Positions 21,694 to 33,609 of a stretch of DNA of 64,000 nt are shown here, piece after piece. The DNA is taken from the NCBI GenBank assembly GCA_951640195.1, contig OX621163.1, forward strand, positions 3,224,001-3,288,000, written 5' to 3'. A program made the position numbers and the translations under genes. The DNA is from Porpolomopsis calyptriformis. Taxonomy: Eukaryota > Basidiomycota > Agaricomycetes > Agaricales > Hygrophoraceae. The notes under the pieces were generated by a model. It was not told the DNA's origin. It did not search any database and saw only the letters and a list, made by a program, of their open reading frames with translations. Position 1 is the stretch's first letter, and every line of letters begins with the position of its first letter.

Positions 21694-21978
21694 GTGGGCC
21701 CCTGCATTTAAGCAGTATAAGTGGTAGCAGGATGTATAAGGAAGACATACTTTTATAACACATGACCTATGCGCAATGCTACAGCTGTAGATGGAAGTCG
21801 TTTATCTTATTGGGTTACAAAATCACTCCATTTAGGCATTTAGAATAGATATTTGGTTAAGGAGAGGGGGGGGGTCTTTTAGATGTGAGTTTAGAAATGC
21901 CATGCTGCTAACAGATGGGGCTCAATGTTGACTGAACCTTAATCTGGCAGCCTGGCATTATCAAAATTCAAGTCTGTA
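21694..21978. other. Unassigned sequence between A2 and the Tc1-type transposon
   Basis: About 285 bp without a supportable ORF. It begins with the GTGGG duplication of A2 and ends with the TA that flanks the Tc1/mariner element. It includes a G8 run near 21868. Confidence 0.5.
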
Positions 21979-22182
21979 GGTCCCTGTGCTTGAAACTTTC
22001 TTAAGTACTTAAATACTTGAGTATACTTAATTACTTAATTGCTTAATTGCTTATTTACTTAATTACTTGATTACATAACCTTACATAATCACTATTCTAA
22101 TAAATAAAAAAACAATATTATATAAGCCTAAGAATTGTATTAATAATTAATTAATATTGTACTGAACTAGATTTGAGCTCTC

Positions 22183-22438
22183 TGTTACATCCCAGTTCCG
22201 ATGAACTCCGATGAATTCTGATGAACTCTGATTACTCCAACAACTCCGAACACTCCGTACTTTTCACAGGTTTCCTACTTATGACATCCTCTGTTGTCAC
22301 TATGTCTCAGATATAATTATCTAGCAGGTATATAAGTACTGCGTTTTTTCCCTGTATCTGTAGACAGAATATCGACTAAGTCCCATCATTTATCCATCTC
22401 CAATCTCCAAATTCAACTCCAAAACTTTGGACCTAACA
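22183..22438 (+). repeat. 5' LTR of A3 (256 bp)
   Basis: TGTTACATCCC to GGACCTAACA. TATA at 22329-22336 and putative transcript start AGACAGAATAT at 22362-22372. Many ancestral CpGs in its last 50 bp read CpA. Confidence 0.95.
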
Positions 22439-22440
22439 GT

Positions 22441-22451
22441 ATATTCTGTCT
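22441..22451 (+). promoter_or_regulatory. Putative self-priming PBS of A3
   Basis: ATATTCTGTCT, two bases after the LTR, is the exact 11-nt reverse complement of AGACAGAATAT (22362-22372) at the predicted RNA 5' end. Arrangement and length match A2. The gag ATG follows only 22 bases later. Confidence 0.7.
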
Positions 22452-22473
22452 CTAGCTTGGGTTTTTATTCACG

Positions 22474-23700
22474 ATGACACAACGTACTCTTGAATGTTTC
22501 ACGGGATTTTCAACTAGAGGTCGATTATCTCTGACCAACTCCAAAACAAGTCCTGTGTCTCCAACTATGCATATATCTGAAAGGCTTCCTATTGCTTTTC
22601 ATGATCAAGAAAATCCATTACGACCTGTAACTCCATGGACTACTCAAGGTCAAGCATCAACTTCGGTTGAAGAAACACCTCAAGTCCAGCCAGCTCAGGA
22701 AGCTCCAGAACAGGAGACAGCTGAAGAGAGATTGATCATGGCTTTTCAAAATATTGCCACCATCGCTCAAGCTTCTTCTGGAGCCAAACCTGCAAAATCC
22801 AAAGTCCGAGAGCCTGATCCTTTCGACGGCTCTGATCCGATGAAACTCTGACCTTTCCTGGTTCAACTTCAATTGAATTTCAAGGATAGGCCTTCTGCGT
22901 TTACTTCCAATGAAGCTAAGGTCAATTATGCTATGTCGTTTCTAAAGGGAATAGCATTATCTTTATTCGAACCTTACCTTTTGGAGACTATTCCTAACCC
23001 TCCATTGTTCCTCTCAGACTTCGTGGAGTTCTGCTCCGAGTTACAGCACTAATTTGGACCTTTGGATCTAATAGGAACTGCCAAAGCAGAATTGGAATCT
23101 TTGAAGATGTTCGATAACCAACAGATCACCAAATATATTGTGCACTTCAATAGGCTAGCAGTTCAAGTCCAATAGGATGTCGGAGCACTGTGGCATATCT
23201 TTTACCGTGGTCTTCCAGATCAAATCAAGGATCAAATGTCTCAAGTCGGAAAACCAGCCATGTTGGTAGCTATGAAGGAGTTAGCTCAAACGATTGATGC
23301 TAGGTATTGGGAACATAAAGGAGAGCTTAAGCGGGACTCCGATCGTGCTCTGGCACCTCTGATGAATGCTCCTAAACCACCTTCAACTCCAACAACACCT
23401 TCTACTTTCAAGAAAACTCCTATGAAATCCACTCCAACTACCTCAACTCTGAAGTGTCCTGACCTCTCTGATAAGCTCAGAAAAGACAGAAAGCTTACTC
23501 TGGCCGAATGAAACCATCGTTTAGATAACAATTTGCATATGTTTTGTAGATCCCCAGGTCATATGGCAAAGGAATGTCCAAAGTCTGGTTCCTCTGCTTC
23601 AAAGAAGGCCTCTGGACATGGCACTACTATCGCCAAACCACCCAATCAAGGATCTACTACTCCTATTCCGGGTGCCTCTCCAGCCGCTCCGGAAAAATAG
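22474..23700 (+). pseudogene. gag: gag (A3)
   Basis: Starts MTQRTLECFTGF (22474) and ends GAA AAA TAG (23698). It aligns with A1 and A2 throughout. Stops include TGA at 22849, TAA near 23050, TAG near 23173 and TGA near 23509. The zinc knuckle near 23535-23580 has lost cysteines (LHMFCRSPGHMAKEC-like: first Cys changed), so it is not functional. Confidence 0.9.
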
Positions 23701-26700
23701 GAGGCAGTCCGCATGAGACTCGGAATGTGGACTGCGTTGAAACTGTTCCTGTATCTTCTATTGTAAAGCTCAATGCTTCCATTCCTTGCTCTGATTCCTT
23801 TCTGATTACTTTATTTATCGACTCATTATCTATTCTGACTCTTATCGATTCAGGATCCACACATTGTTTCTTGGACTTTGACTTTGTCCATCGAAACAAG
23901 CTCAAAACATCTCCGCTTCCTCCGAAGCAACTCCAATTATTTGATAGATCTCAAGGGAGAACCATTGATATGGGAGTTATCCTCCCTGTCCGATTTCCAT
24001 CTGGAGAAACTCTAGATATTGAGTTTTTGGTCACTCCATTGGATGCATCTTGTTCTGCTGTTCTTGGATTCAACTAGCTTACCCGCTACAATCCGTTGAT
24101 TGACTGGGTTACAAGCAGTATTTCATTCGGGACACCAAAACCGATGTATTCGTCTTCGTCGTCAACATTTATGCCCTCTGAGGCAACTCCGCTTGACCCT
24201 CCAACTCCAACTCCAACTCCAACTCCAACTCCGACTTCACTTCCTCCTGTGTCCATTATTTTGGCAGCCGCATTTGTACATGCTAGCAAGCAAGAAGGAT
24301 CTCAGTCATTTGTTCTTCAAGCTACTGATATTGTGAAAGCACGCTCTGTCAAGACCTCCAATGTTCCTCCGGACCCTGCGTTTTATGCAAAAGTTCCTCT
24401 GGAATATCATGACTATGCTGATGTTTTCAGTGAAGGAAAATCTAAACGTCTTCCTCCTCATCGTTATAGCGATCACCATATTGATCTAGAGGAAGGTACG
24501 ACACCTCCACTGGGACACATCTATTCTCTTTCTGTTGTGGAACAAGAAGCCCTTCATATATTCCTAGATGAGCACCTTAGAAAAGGTTGGATACATTCCT
24601 CTGGATCTCCAGGTGGAGCTCTGATCATTTTCATCTGCAAGAAAGATGGTTCCTTACATTTATGCATGGACTATCGAGGCATCAATAAAATCACCAAGAA
24701 AGATCGTTACCCACTTCCGCTCATCTCTGATCTCCTGGACCGTGCCAGTAAAGGTCGTATCTACACTAAAATCAATCTGTGAATTGGATACTTCAATGTA
24801 CGAATCGCGGAAGGGGATGAATGGAAAACCACTTTCCATACCAGGTATGGTGCTTTCAAGTTCTTGGTTATGCCCTTAGGTCTATGCAATGCCCCATCAA
24901 CATTTCAATGTTTCATGAACGAGATTTTCTCCGACCTCTCTGATATCTCCGTTGTAGTATATCTGGACGATATCCTTATCTACTCGGATAATGTTGCGGA
25001 TCACCGGAGACATGTCCGCGAGGTACTCTGAAGACTCCGACTTAACAGTCTTTTCGGAAAACTGGAGAAATGTTTCTTTCATCAAGATACAATTGAATAC
25101 CTTGGATTTATTCTTTCCCCTGGTGGAATTACCATGGACCCTGCCAAAGTTCAAATTATCCTGGATTAGCCAGAACCATGGAAAATCAAGGATGTCCAGT
25201 CATTCTTAGGTTTTGGAAATTTCTATAGGCGTTTTATCAACAATTACTCGGGATTGGTATCTCCGCTTATGTGACTGACCCGGAAAAATGTTCCATGGAA
25301 TTTCGATACTCATTGCAAATTCACATTTGAATCTCTGAAGCAGGCCTTCACTTCCACTCCTGTTCTTGTCAACTTCACTCCAGGATCCCATCTGGTAGTA
25401 GAAACAGATGCCTCGGATTACGCTATAGCAAGCATCTTATCAACTTATGCTAATGATGAATCATTACATCCCATTGCTTTCTACTCTTGGACTTTAACTC
25501 CGCTGGAGCTGAATTACGATATTCATGACAAGGAGCTATTAGCCATTCACGATAGCTTTCGCAACTGGCGTCATTACCTTGAAGGCTCTTCTGACCCAGT
25601 CGACGTTGTCACTGATCACAAGAATTTGGTGTATTTTTCTACAACCAAACTCCTGTCGTGTCATCAAGCTCGTTGGTCTGAATTTTTGTCAGGCTTTAAT
25701 CTCATCATTTGTTTTCGCCCCAGGAAACTCAGAGCAAAACCGGACTTCTTAATGTGTCGATATGACATCAATCCTAAAGAGGGAGATAGCAACTACGCCA
25801 GTATCAATCCTCAGAACCTCTGACCGCTTTTTACCTTGGAGCAACTGGCTTCGTCCCTACAGGCTTTATCCTTATTGGATCCAGTGTTAAAAGCTGCATT
25901 CATTATAGATGTAGACTCCCTCCACTCAAAAATTTGGAATTCACTTTGTGATGATCCAGTGGCTATAGAGCATCTGAAGGTTGCAGAGTTCAACTCCAAT
26001 GCTAACTCCAATCTCCAATGGACTATCAACACTTCCAGTTTCCTTCGTCACAATGGTCATATCTATATACCTGACATAGATGACTTACGACTTCAAATTT
26101 TGCATATGAAGCATGATCATCCAATTGCTGGTCATTTTGGTCAAAACAAAACGCTTGAATTGATCCGATGAGAATACACATGGCCAGAACTCTGGACCTT
26201 TGTAAAGGATTACTGTAACTCCTGTACTATGTGCGCTAGGTCCAAAATCCCTCACCATCAACCTTATGGTTTGCTCAAGCAACTCCCAATTCCAGAGAAA
26301 CCTTGGAATTCCATCTCCATGGATTTCATTGAGCAACTCCCTAACTCTGATGAATTCTCTGCTATTCTTGTCATTGTTGATCGATTCTCCAAACAAGCTA
26401 TTTTCATACCAACCTTCGACACTATCACTGCTCCTCAACTCACTCAACTTTTCCTTGTGCATGTATTCTCCAAACATGGAGTTCCTTCACATGTCACCTG
26501 TGACCAAGGCTCGGAGTTCATCTCCCGCTTTTTCTGGTCATTGGGTAAAGTCCTTGACATGCGTCTCCATTTTACCTCCAGGTATTATCCGGAAGGTGAT
26601 GGACAAACTGAATGAGTCAATCAAACCTTGGACCAATACCTATGGATGTATTGTAACTATCAACAGGACAACTGGTCCCATCTCCTGGCTATTGCGGAAT

Positions 26701-27395
26701 TTGTGTATAACAATGCTCCGAACACTACTACTAGGATATCCCCTTTTTTCACCAACAAGGGTTATCATCCAAATATTTCAGTACACCCTGAGCATGATCT
26801 TACTTCTGTTTGAGCCAGAGAAGTAGCTGTTGATTTGGACAAACTCCACTCCGAACTCCGAAATACCATCTCCGAAGCTCAAAAGCATTATCAGCACTAC
26901 GCTGACTTAAAATGCATTCCGGCCCCTGATTTCGAAATAGGAACTCAAGCCTTCGTAAAGGCCAAGTTTTTCCGAACTACCAGACCCTCCAAAAAACTCT
27001 TGGAGAAGAACTTAGGTCCTTTTGAGGTCATTGCCCAAGTTGGAACCCATTCCTATACTCTCCATTTGCCTAGTTCCATGAGAGCTATCCATCCTGTCTT
27101 TCATGTATCACAGTTGGAACCAGCCTCACCGAATACAATTCTGAACCAAGTACAACCTCCACCTCCTCTGGTAATCATAGACGGAGAACCAGAGTTCGAG
27201 ATCTCCAAAATCCTAGACTCGAAAATTGATAATAGGCATCGCTTATGCAAATTATTGTATTTGGTTCATTGGGAAGGCTATAAAGGTACCGACGAAGAAA
27301 CCTCATAGATCCTTGCTACTGAGCTAGGACATGCTTTGGAACTCATCTCAGAGTTCCACTCTGCTTATCCAGAGAAACCCAGACCTGACTATTGA
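23690..27395 (+). pseudogene. pol: pol (A3)
   Basis: Same order as A1, in the -1 frame after gag. Protease LIDSGSTH (about 23845), [13 protein letters not shown] (about 24958), RNase H (about 25395), integrase (26170-26800), chromodomain ending at TGA 27393. Well over ten in-frame stops, for example near 24075, 24780, 25030, 25821, 26170 and 26613, most of them CGA to TGA or CAA/CAG to TAA/TAG relative to A1 and A2. Confidence 0.91.
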
Positions 27396-27442
27396 TTTCT
27401 TTTACTCTTATTTATTCTTTTCTTCAATTCAAAAATCATTAT

Positions 27443-28214
27443 CTATTCCATTGAAGGGACTATTTCTACATCCCTTATGGGCATTTCCTCCTCCGACATC
27501 TCCAACTCCCCCGGCTCCTCCGAACTTTCTCCGCTTTCTCTACTATCCTTGTAATCTCCATCTAATAACTCCTCAGTCCTCTCCATGGACTCCCTCATTC
27601 TCATCTTCCTCATCTCCCCCCAAACTCCTTGTAACTCCTCCCTCAAATTCGCCACCTCTGACAACTCCACATTTCCTCGTCGCCTTTTTCCTCCATGCTC
27701 TGGTTCCTCTGTGGCACTCCAGACGCATTTCCTTTTTGCTGGTTCTTCCCCAACCTAGCATTTAGCCTTTACCTGTTGGCAGGCGGTACAATTCTGGGCC
27801 TTCCCCTGTCCGGTCAGCCACACGCATTCTTCCGCGCTCCCTTTCCTGATGCAAGGCTCGCATGGAGCTCTCCTAAACAAACTCCGGTCAACTCCGGAAT
27901 AAAGCAGATAAAAAATAAAATACTTATGGCTGTCTGATCAAGGCCTCTTGCCCTGATCTTTCCTCTGCCGCCATCTCCGCCTGCTCCGCTGGCTCCGCTA
28001 TTTGAGCCACCTCCTTCGCCCTCCTTGCTGCCTCCCTTTTTGCAGCTTTGGCTGCCTTTCTGGCCGCTCGTTATTCCTCTGCCAACTGGCACTCTTCCTC
28101 TGCCCTCCGGGCCTCCTCCACTTGCTCCGCTTCCTCGCCCTCTCGTTGTTCTTCGTTTTCGAGTAAAACTTGCAGTTGTGCAAGTTGGGCTTAGATCTCA
28201 TTGCGAGTGGGCAT
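27443..28214 (-). pseudogene. Antisense accessory gene of family A (A3 copy), splice donor destroyed
   Basis: Same position and orientation as in A1 and A2. Exon 1 runs from ATG 28214 to 27928, with TAA at codon 8 and another TAA near 28070. The donor reads AT instead of GT (gccATAAGT versus gccGTAAGT), a CpG to CpA change. The acceptor TTTAG and the start of exon 2 at 27872 are kept. The Cys cluster and the coiled-coil and acidic tail (to 27443) remain recognisable with several stops. Confidence 0.7.
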
Positions 28215-28383
28215 TGTTAATGAAGAAGAGTGATTCACCGGACCTTATTATATATGTTCTGATTTCAAACTCCGATGATTCTCTGAAATCCGCCACATTC
28301 CGAAACTCCGATTTCTTGGTCATTACCAAATATGGTCAAGTCCAATATGTGGTCTCGAGGGCTCACCCTTAAGAGGGAGATAC

Positions 28384-28639
28384 TGTTACATCCCAGTTCC
28401 GACGAACTCCGATGAATTCCGATGAACTCCGATTACTCCAACAACTCCAAACACTCCATACTTTTCACATGTTTCCTACTTATGACGTCCTCTGTCATCA
28501 CTATGTCTCAGATATAATTATCTAGCAGGTATATAAGTACTGCATTTTTTCCCTGTATCTGTAGACAGAATATCAACTAAGTCCCATCATTTATCCATCT
28601 CCGATCTCCGAATTCAACTCCGAAACTTCGGACCTAACA
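28384..28639 (+). repeat. 3' LTR of A3 (256 bp)
   Basis: TGTTACATCCC to GGACCTAACA, preceded by the purine tract aagagggagatac. The CCG ladder in U3 is well kept here. The CTCTC duplication follows. Confidence 0.95.
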
Positions 28640-29301
28640 CTCTCACACTCTTAAATAAAGTACAAAGTTTATATATATTAACCACTAGACTATTTACTCC
28701 TATATAAAAATAATATAGATTCTCTAGTAAGTTTTGGACTTAGTAAATTTTACATTTTTAGTATAAGTACACTTGAAGCACTTGAAGTACTTAATAAAGT
28801 ACTTAATAAAGTTGCTTAAATACTTGAAGTACTTGACAAAGTTACTTAAAGTTACTTATTGTCTATTTCAGGAAAGTTTGCTGAGCTTGAAAAAGCGTCC
28901 AAAAAAAGAAGTCGCAGAATAAAGTCACTTTATCTCGTCGAATACTGAGCAGAATTTCACAAGGAAGACAGTGGCGAGATGCTGTAATCGAGCGCTTCAA
29001 GACTATCATAGACCGCTGGCTGGGTTTTTCATTTCAGAAATCCCGATTTCGGCAGCAACACGAACATTCTCCGGTAAGTGCATTATCAATATTGTTCAGC
29101 TGTTATTCTTCCCCCCTGCCTCCGCAGTCAATATGTATTCTTGTGTTGTGAATGTGAGATGTTTACTGCTGAATTTGGCTAGCCACTAGCTGCCAAGTCA
29201 GAGTCTGGTCACTCCGGTATATCCTTTACCCTTCCGCACCGTGGAGTATCACTTATAACTCTCTACAGGATTTATATTTTGCGCTATCAACCTGTGCACC
29301 A

Positions 29302-29700
29302 ATGGCTACATTCAAGGATACCACTCCTTCCACTTTTATCAGGGCAGATTTTTTACAACGTCTGTGTCCGCATCGATGCCCCACCAATGGCACTTGGATT
29401 GCCCATCCCATACCCTGCCAAATCACTACCACCATGGCTCAGCTTGTTGACCATGCTACCCCCTCTACACCCTATTATCAATCCCAAAACCAGTTCAACT
29501 CACTCCCTCTTTTCCGGAAGACGAAATTTCAGAAGAAACCGACGTTTGAGAGTAGAATCAGAAAATACATTCAGCAAAGTGCCAACCGATACAAAACATG
29601 TTCCGAAGGTGGGGAAGGTGAAGAAAGGAGAGTGGCAGGTTTACTGTCAATGTTAATCATACGTTACAGCCCTCAACATGTCTGTGAATGGAATTTGTAA
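29302..29700 (+). CDS. Unrecognised ORF inside the Tc1-type transposon
   Basis: A 132-codon frame starting MATFKDTTPSTFIRADFLQR, between the left TIR and the accessory gene. An overlapping frame of 125 codons (29279-29656) competes with it. I see no domain, and the C-terminal half is Arg/Lys-rich. It could be chance in untranslated sequence. Convergence with the accessory gene (ends at 29792) would allow a third small gene. Confidence 0.2.
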   Translation: MATFKDTTPSTFIRADFLQRLCPHRCPTNGTWIAHPIPCQITTTMAQLVDHATPSTPYYQSQNQFNSLPLFRKTKFQKKPTFESRIRKYIQQSANRYKTCSEGGEGEERRVAGLLSMLIIRYSPQHVCEWNL

Positions 29701-29791
29701 CGTCCAGCATTAGGACTAGCCTCTTCCAGGCTGAGCCAACTTCGTACAATGTTGTGAGTGGAATGACACAACTTTATTCAAAAGGATTTGA

Positions 29792-32088
29792 CTACGGAAT
29801 ATACTCAAAGGTTGCCTCACGCAGTTCTCTAGAAAAAGCCCAGGTACCAGCCTTGATAGCGTGAACATCTTCCTCCGCATACTGCATAATGAGAATCACT
29901 GTCCCAATATCAATTCCAAGCCAATCCTGCAAATCCTTGAGTGAGACGAAACCAGAGGCTAGCTGTGTGATTCAGCAAAAACCCTTCTTTTTCAATATTG
30001 TGCCATACTGAGCGTAATGTATATTATCCTTGCCACGCTCTTTATGCTCATCCAGGAACTGGAGCCAGTCAACTATGTCAGGATACACAACTGAACTTGC
30101 AGCGGCTGTAGGTGCAGGGGGGATTGGTGCAGGCGCAGCCGGGGTAAAGGTATGAGCTGGTGGGTATAGTGGAGCTCCGAATGGGTAGTTGTTGCTAGGT
30201 AGACCAGGCCCTTGAAGATAAGGGTGCATCATTCTGAATGGGTTAGTTGGGTAACTGAATGCTCCAGGGAAGGGAAATTGGAATCCATTGTCGAAAGGTT
30301 GTGGGGGACGTGAGGCAGATCGTCCACGTTGCCTAGCATTATGAAGGTACAAAGTGGTGGGTTTAGTCTCAACTGTCGAGGCACCGGATACCTAATTACA
30401 ATACAGTTAATACCAATGTATACAATCAGCTTGAAGACATACTATGTCAAGAGCCCAGAAGCCCAAGTCATTGAGGGTCATCATATAACAGAGACCTTCA
30501 GCGGAAGTCCAGCAATAGACATCCTTATCTTTTGAATGGATGTCACATCGCCATCGAGTTTGCAAATCTTCTATGGCTTTCATACGCTGCTTCTGGATAT
30601 CATCGAATGAATCATTGAATTGGGTGCGATCATTGGTTTGAACCGTTGTTGAGTGTGAAATTCCACTTGTATGCTGTAAATGATATTAGACAACATATTA
30701 TATGATATATACTCAAGAACTTGCCTTTTTATTTGAAGATCCCTCCTTCATTATGACCTCGTTGGCTGCATCTTCGAAGTAAACTCTAACTGGCTTTAGG
30801 GCACGTGTTGAGATCTTGCCACTCAGAAGCCTCAGAGGCACGATAAGTCCTCTCAACCGTTCTATAAACAACACCAGCTCCTCCTCTGATTGAATTGAGG
30901 TTGCGCCTGTCTTTGGCTTGTCACTCTCAAGGCGATATCGTAGTTGAAGAAGCCCTGGATAGCACTTCAGTTTTTCGGCAACCATCATTCGGAGTTCATC
31001 AAATGTGATAGTTGACGAAACAGTGAATGGTATATTGCTACCATCTGGATGTTTGATAGCGGAAGGGATGTTGAAAACTAAACCATGGAGCAATATCAGT
31101 GAGTATCCTGTAATTAGTATTGTAACTTACTGCATGTTGCCGGATCATTTTCTAAATCAGATTGCTCATCACTTGGTGCTTTCGTAGTACGCTGCTTCTG
31201 AGTTGACCGCTTTTTCCCCACAGGTTTTGTTTTTGTTTTTGGGGCAGAGTGGGTAGCTTGACTTATAGGGTGTATGATGTCTTCATCCTCTAACTCGATG
31301 AGATCCTCAGATGTGGTATCTGGTTCATCAGCCTCTTCGCTGATATCATCATACTCGGGGTCAAATTCAGGTGCAGTATCTGCAAGAAGGTAAGCCTTTC
31401 ACTAGTATTTCAAAACATGGATAGGCTTACTAGCTAGTATGTTAGCAAATGATTGAAGTGGATTCTCAGGATGAGCTTCATCAAGTTCTTGTATCGAAGG
31501 CAATACTGTCGCATTCATCTAAAATGCACTTAGCCACAATACTAGACTAGTAAGCCAAATCACGTCTACCTTTTTGATATCATTGGCTAGTCCAACACTA
31601 GTGCTTTTGGATTGACTTCGCTTCCTAGATGGCCAATCATCAGCTAGATTTTGGGACTGTGTCCTACTGCCACGACGACTAGATTTGCGAGTGTGAAAAT
31701 CACTTGTGAGAGACCTATCATCCTCTATGGGGGGGCTGCCATGACTTTCACTGATAGTCCGAGTTCGGCTTGATGTCTGTAGAATCCTACATGCATCTTC
31801 GCGACCTCTTGATATACAGATGCGACATGCACCTGCTTCTGAAACAAACTCGCATCTCTTTTTTTGGCGTTTACAGAAGGAGCATGCTCCTAATCAGGGC
31901 TGCAATTGTGAGGTGGATGTTCCAGCATCGCATCCTAAACGTTAGGATAGTCAATATTACAAGTGCGTTATATTACATACAATAAAAATCATACTGTTAT
32001 CGACCTCCACCTGCAATGACCTTGTTTCCTTTGTTTCTACAGGGGGCTTGCTGATAACTTTGCGTTGTTTTTTTGCTCGGGGGGCCAT
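29792..32088 (-). pseudogene. Zn2Cys6 passenger gene of the Tc1-type transposon, seven or more exons, two stops
   Basis: Starts at ATG 32088 (MAPRAKKQRKVISK, basic). Exon 2 holds a canonical binuclear cluster, CSFCKRQKKRCEFVSEAGAC then RICISRGREDAC (CX2CX6CX8CX2CX8C), as in fungal Gal4-type DNA-binding domains. Then follow a Ser/Arg-rich linker, an acidic segment, a KKRS/KQR basic patch, a compact domain near 31080-30720 (FNIPSAIKHPDGSNIPF...LVLFIERLRGLIVPL) that may be PB1/ubiquitin-like, a Trp/Cys module (LCYMMTLNDLGFWALDI), a Pro-rich stretch, and a C-terminal SAM-like block (VDWLQFLDEHKERG) ending at TAG 29792. Introns have GT-AG ends and are about 45-60 bp. In-frame TGAs lie at 29972 and near 31885. 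It lies within the TIRs, so it moves with the transposase gene. Confidence 0.65.
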
Positions 32089-32188
32089 GGTTCACAATGA
32101 GGAGCTAGAGACCACTATTACATACAGTCTTTCTAGCATCAAAAAATAAATTGTATGATAAGACAAAATAAATATTGCCCGAATCCAT

Positions 32189-33327
32189 TCAAATGTAACC
32201 ACAATATCTATACCAGCCACAAGAATCATAAGGTGTTATCACATACAAAGCTCTGAGAAGGCAGACATAGATCTCAGTGTCAGTCATTTCTGTCATAGCC
32301 ATCCGGACATATTCCCCATTCCGACGTAGGTTGTATTTCATAAAAGAAAATGCAAGTTCGATAGGATTGAGGTCAGGAGAGTATGGTGGGAGATATTCAC
32401 ATCGCATTCCTCTATATTGTGATTAGATGAGACCTATATCTTGAAGCGTCACCTACCTTTCATGTATCAGGGCTTGGATATCGGGGTGCTTGTGTATGCG
32501 ACAATTATCCATAACCAGCACTGAATTAGGACCTGGGTATGGTTCCATTCTGTTGAGAAGCCTTTCGACAAAGCGAATAAAGGTTTCTGAGCAAAATGAA
32601 CCCTCGACAATCTCACAATGAAGAATTCCATCACGCAATGAGAGGGCAGGTAAAACAGAAAAGCTTCAAACGATTAGCATAGACCTATAGAGGCATATTA
32701 TTGAAGCTCACCGTCTCCCTCACACAAAAAAAGCCTTCCGCTGGGCTTGGGTTCCACGAATAGACCATGCGTACCCTCGGTATGTTGTCCGCCGATCCAC
32801 TGAACTTTCATCGACAAAAACTAATTGCGATGCTTGATACTGGCTGATTCTGGCAACATAATCTAGCCGCTTTTCCGCAGAACACTCTGCTGCAATACGT
32901 GTTACCTGCACCTGAAATAAGTATTCATAACCTATATAAAAGGTTACGAACCTTCTTCATAGTAAATCCCCCTCTTTGTAAGGTCCTCCATACAGTTGCC
33001 CGAGACACATTCACCCCACAAAAATTAGCGAGCACTTCTTGCAACTTGTCAAGGTACATGTCAGGCATCCGTCGCACTGATCCTAATAGGTACTTAATAG
33101 AAGATTATTGTTGATGAAAAACAAATAAAATGAGGCAATTCTACCTCTACATCAAGATCACGTAGATGCCTGTTCTTCTGTCGTCGTTCTGAGCCTTGAA
33201 CTTGAATAGCACCATGCCTCTTGTGATGTCGGAGGATCTGTTCTACAGCATGAACAGAAACACCCGCGTAGATGGAGATGTCCTCTTTCCTGAGTAGCGA
33301 GGACAATCGCACAATGATCTGATGCAT
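32189..33327 (-). pseudogene. Tc1/mariner-type DD34E transposase, five exons
   Basis: Cuts and reinserts the transposon by its TIRs. Exons are about 33327-33145 (helix-turn-helix: SIYAGVSVHAVEQILRHHKR), 33082-32952 (second HTH, VSRATVWRTLQRGGF), 32911-32712, 32663-32457 and 32411-32189. Catalytic residues: Asp in LVFVDESS, Asp in VLVMDNCRIH, and Glu in LPPYSPDLNPIE, with 34 residues between the last two (DD34E). Introns 3 and 4 splice cleanly in frame. One TGA (32722-32720) interrupts FFV/GRR, again CGA-like. Exons 1 and 2 do not join in frame with the obvious GT-AG pair, so either another site is used or an indel has occurred. Very similar transposases are widespread in mushrooms. Confidence 0.85.
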
Positions 33328-33609
33328 AGGGACTGAGATTTTACAGCCTCAGGGCATCACTGGATGTTGGTTGATGCGCAAGAGTGATTAGCCAATAACT
33401 CTGACAGTCATCCTGAAAATCGGGATTTCTGAAATGAAAAACCCAGCCAGCGGTCTATGATAGTCTTGAAGCGCTCGATTACAGCATCTCGCTGCTGTCT
33501 TCCTTGTGAAATTCCGCTTAGTATTCGACGAGATAAAGTGACTTTATTCTGCGACTTCTTTTTTTGGATGCTTTTTCAAGCTCAGCAAACTTTCCTGAAA
33601 TAGACAGTA

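Larger units (their letters stand above)
22183..28639 (+). mobile_element. Ty3/gypsy chromovirus A3, complete, 6457 bp
   Basis: LTRs 22183-22438 and 28384-28639 with a perfect duplication CTCTC (22178-22182, 28640-28644). It sits in the left TIR of the Tc1-type element, just beside a tRNA-like B-box, so it is younger than that transposon. It contains gag, pol and the antisense gene, all with many stops. It looks more decayed than A2. Confidence 0.96.
21979..29049 (+). repeat. Left TIR of the Tc1-type transposon, split by A3
   Basis: 21979-22182 and 28645-29049 together form the left arm; the inner part (28862-29049) is close to identical to the reverse complement of 33417-33607. The break at 22182 is the A3 insertion with duplication CTCTC. 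Confidence 0.88.

Noticed and set aside
22100..22182. Possible tRNA gene in the AT-rich TIR
   Set aside because: Only A and B box-like words are present; no acceptor, D-arm or anticodon folding that I can support.
29279..29656. Second 125-codon ORF overlapping the ORF at 29302
   Set aside because: Overlaps in another frame with no domain or codon signal to favour it.
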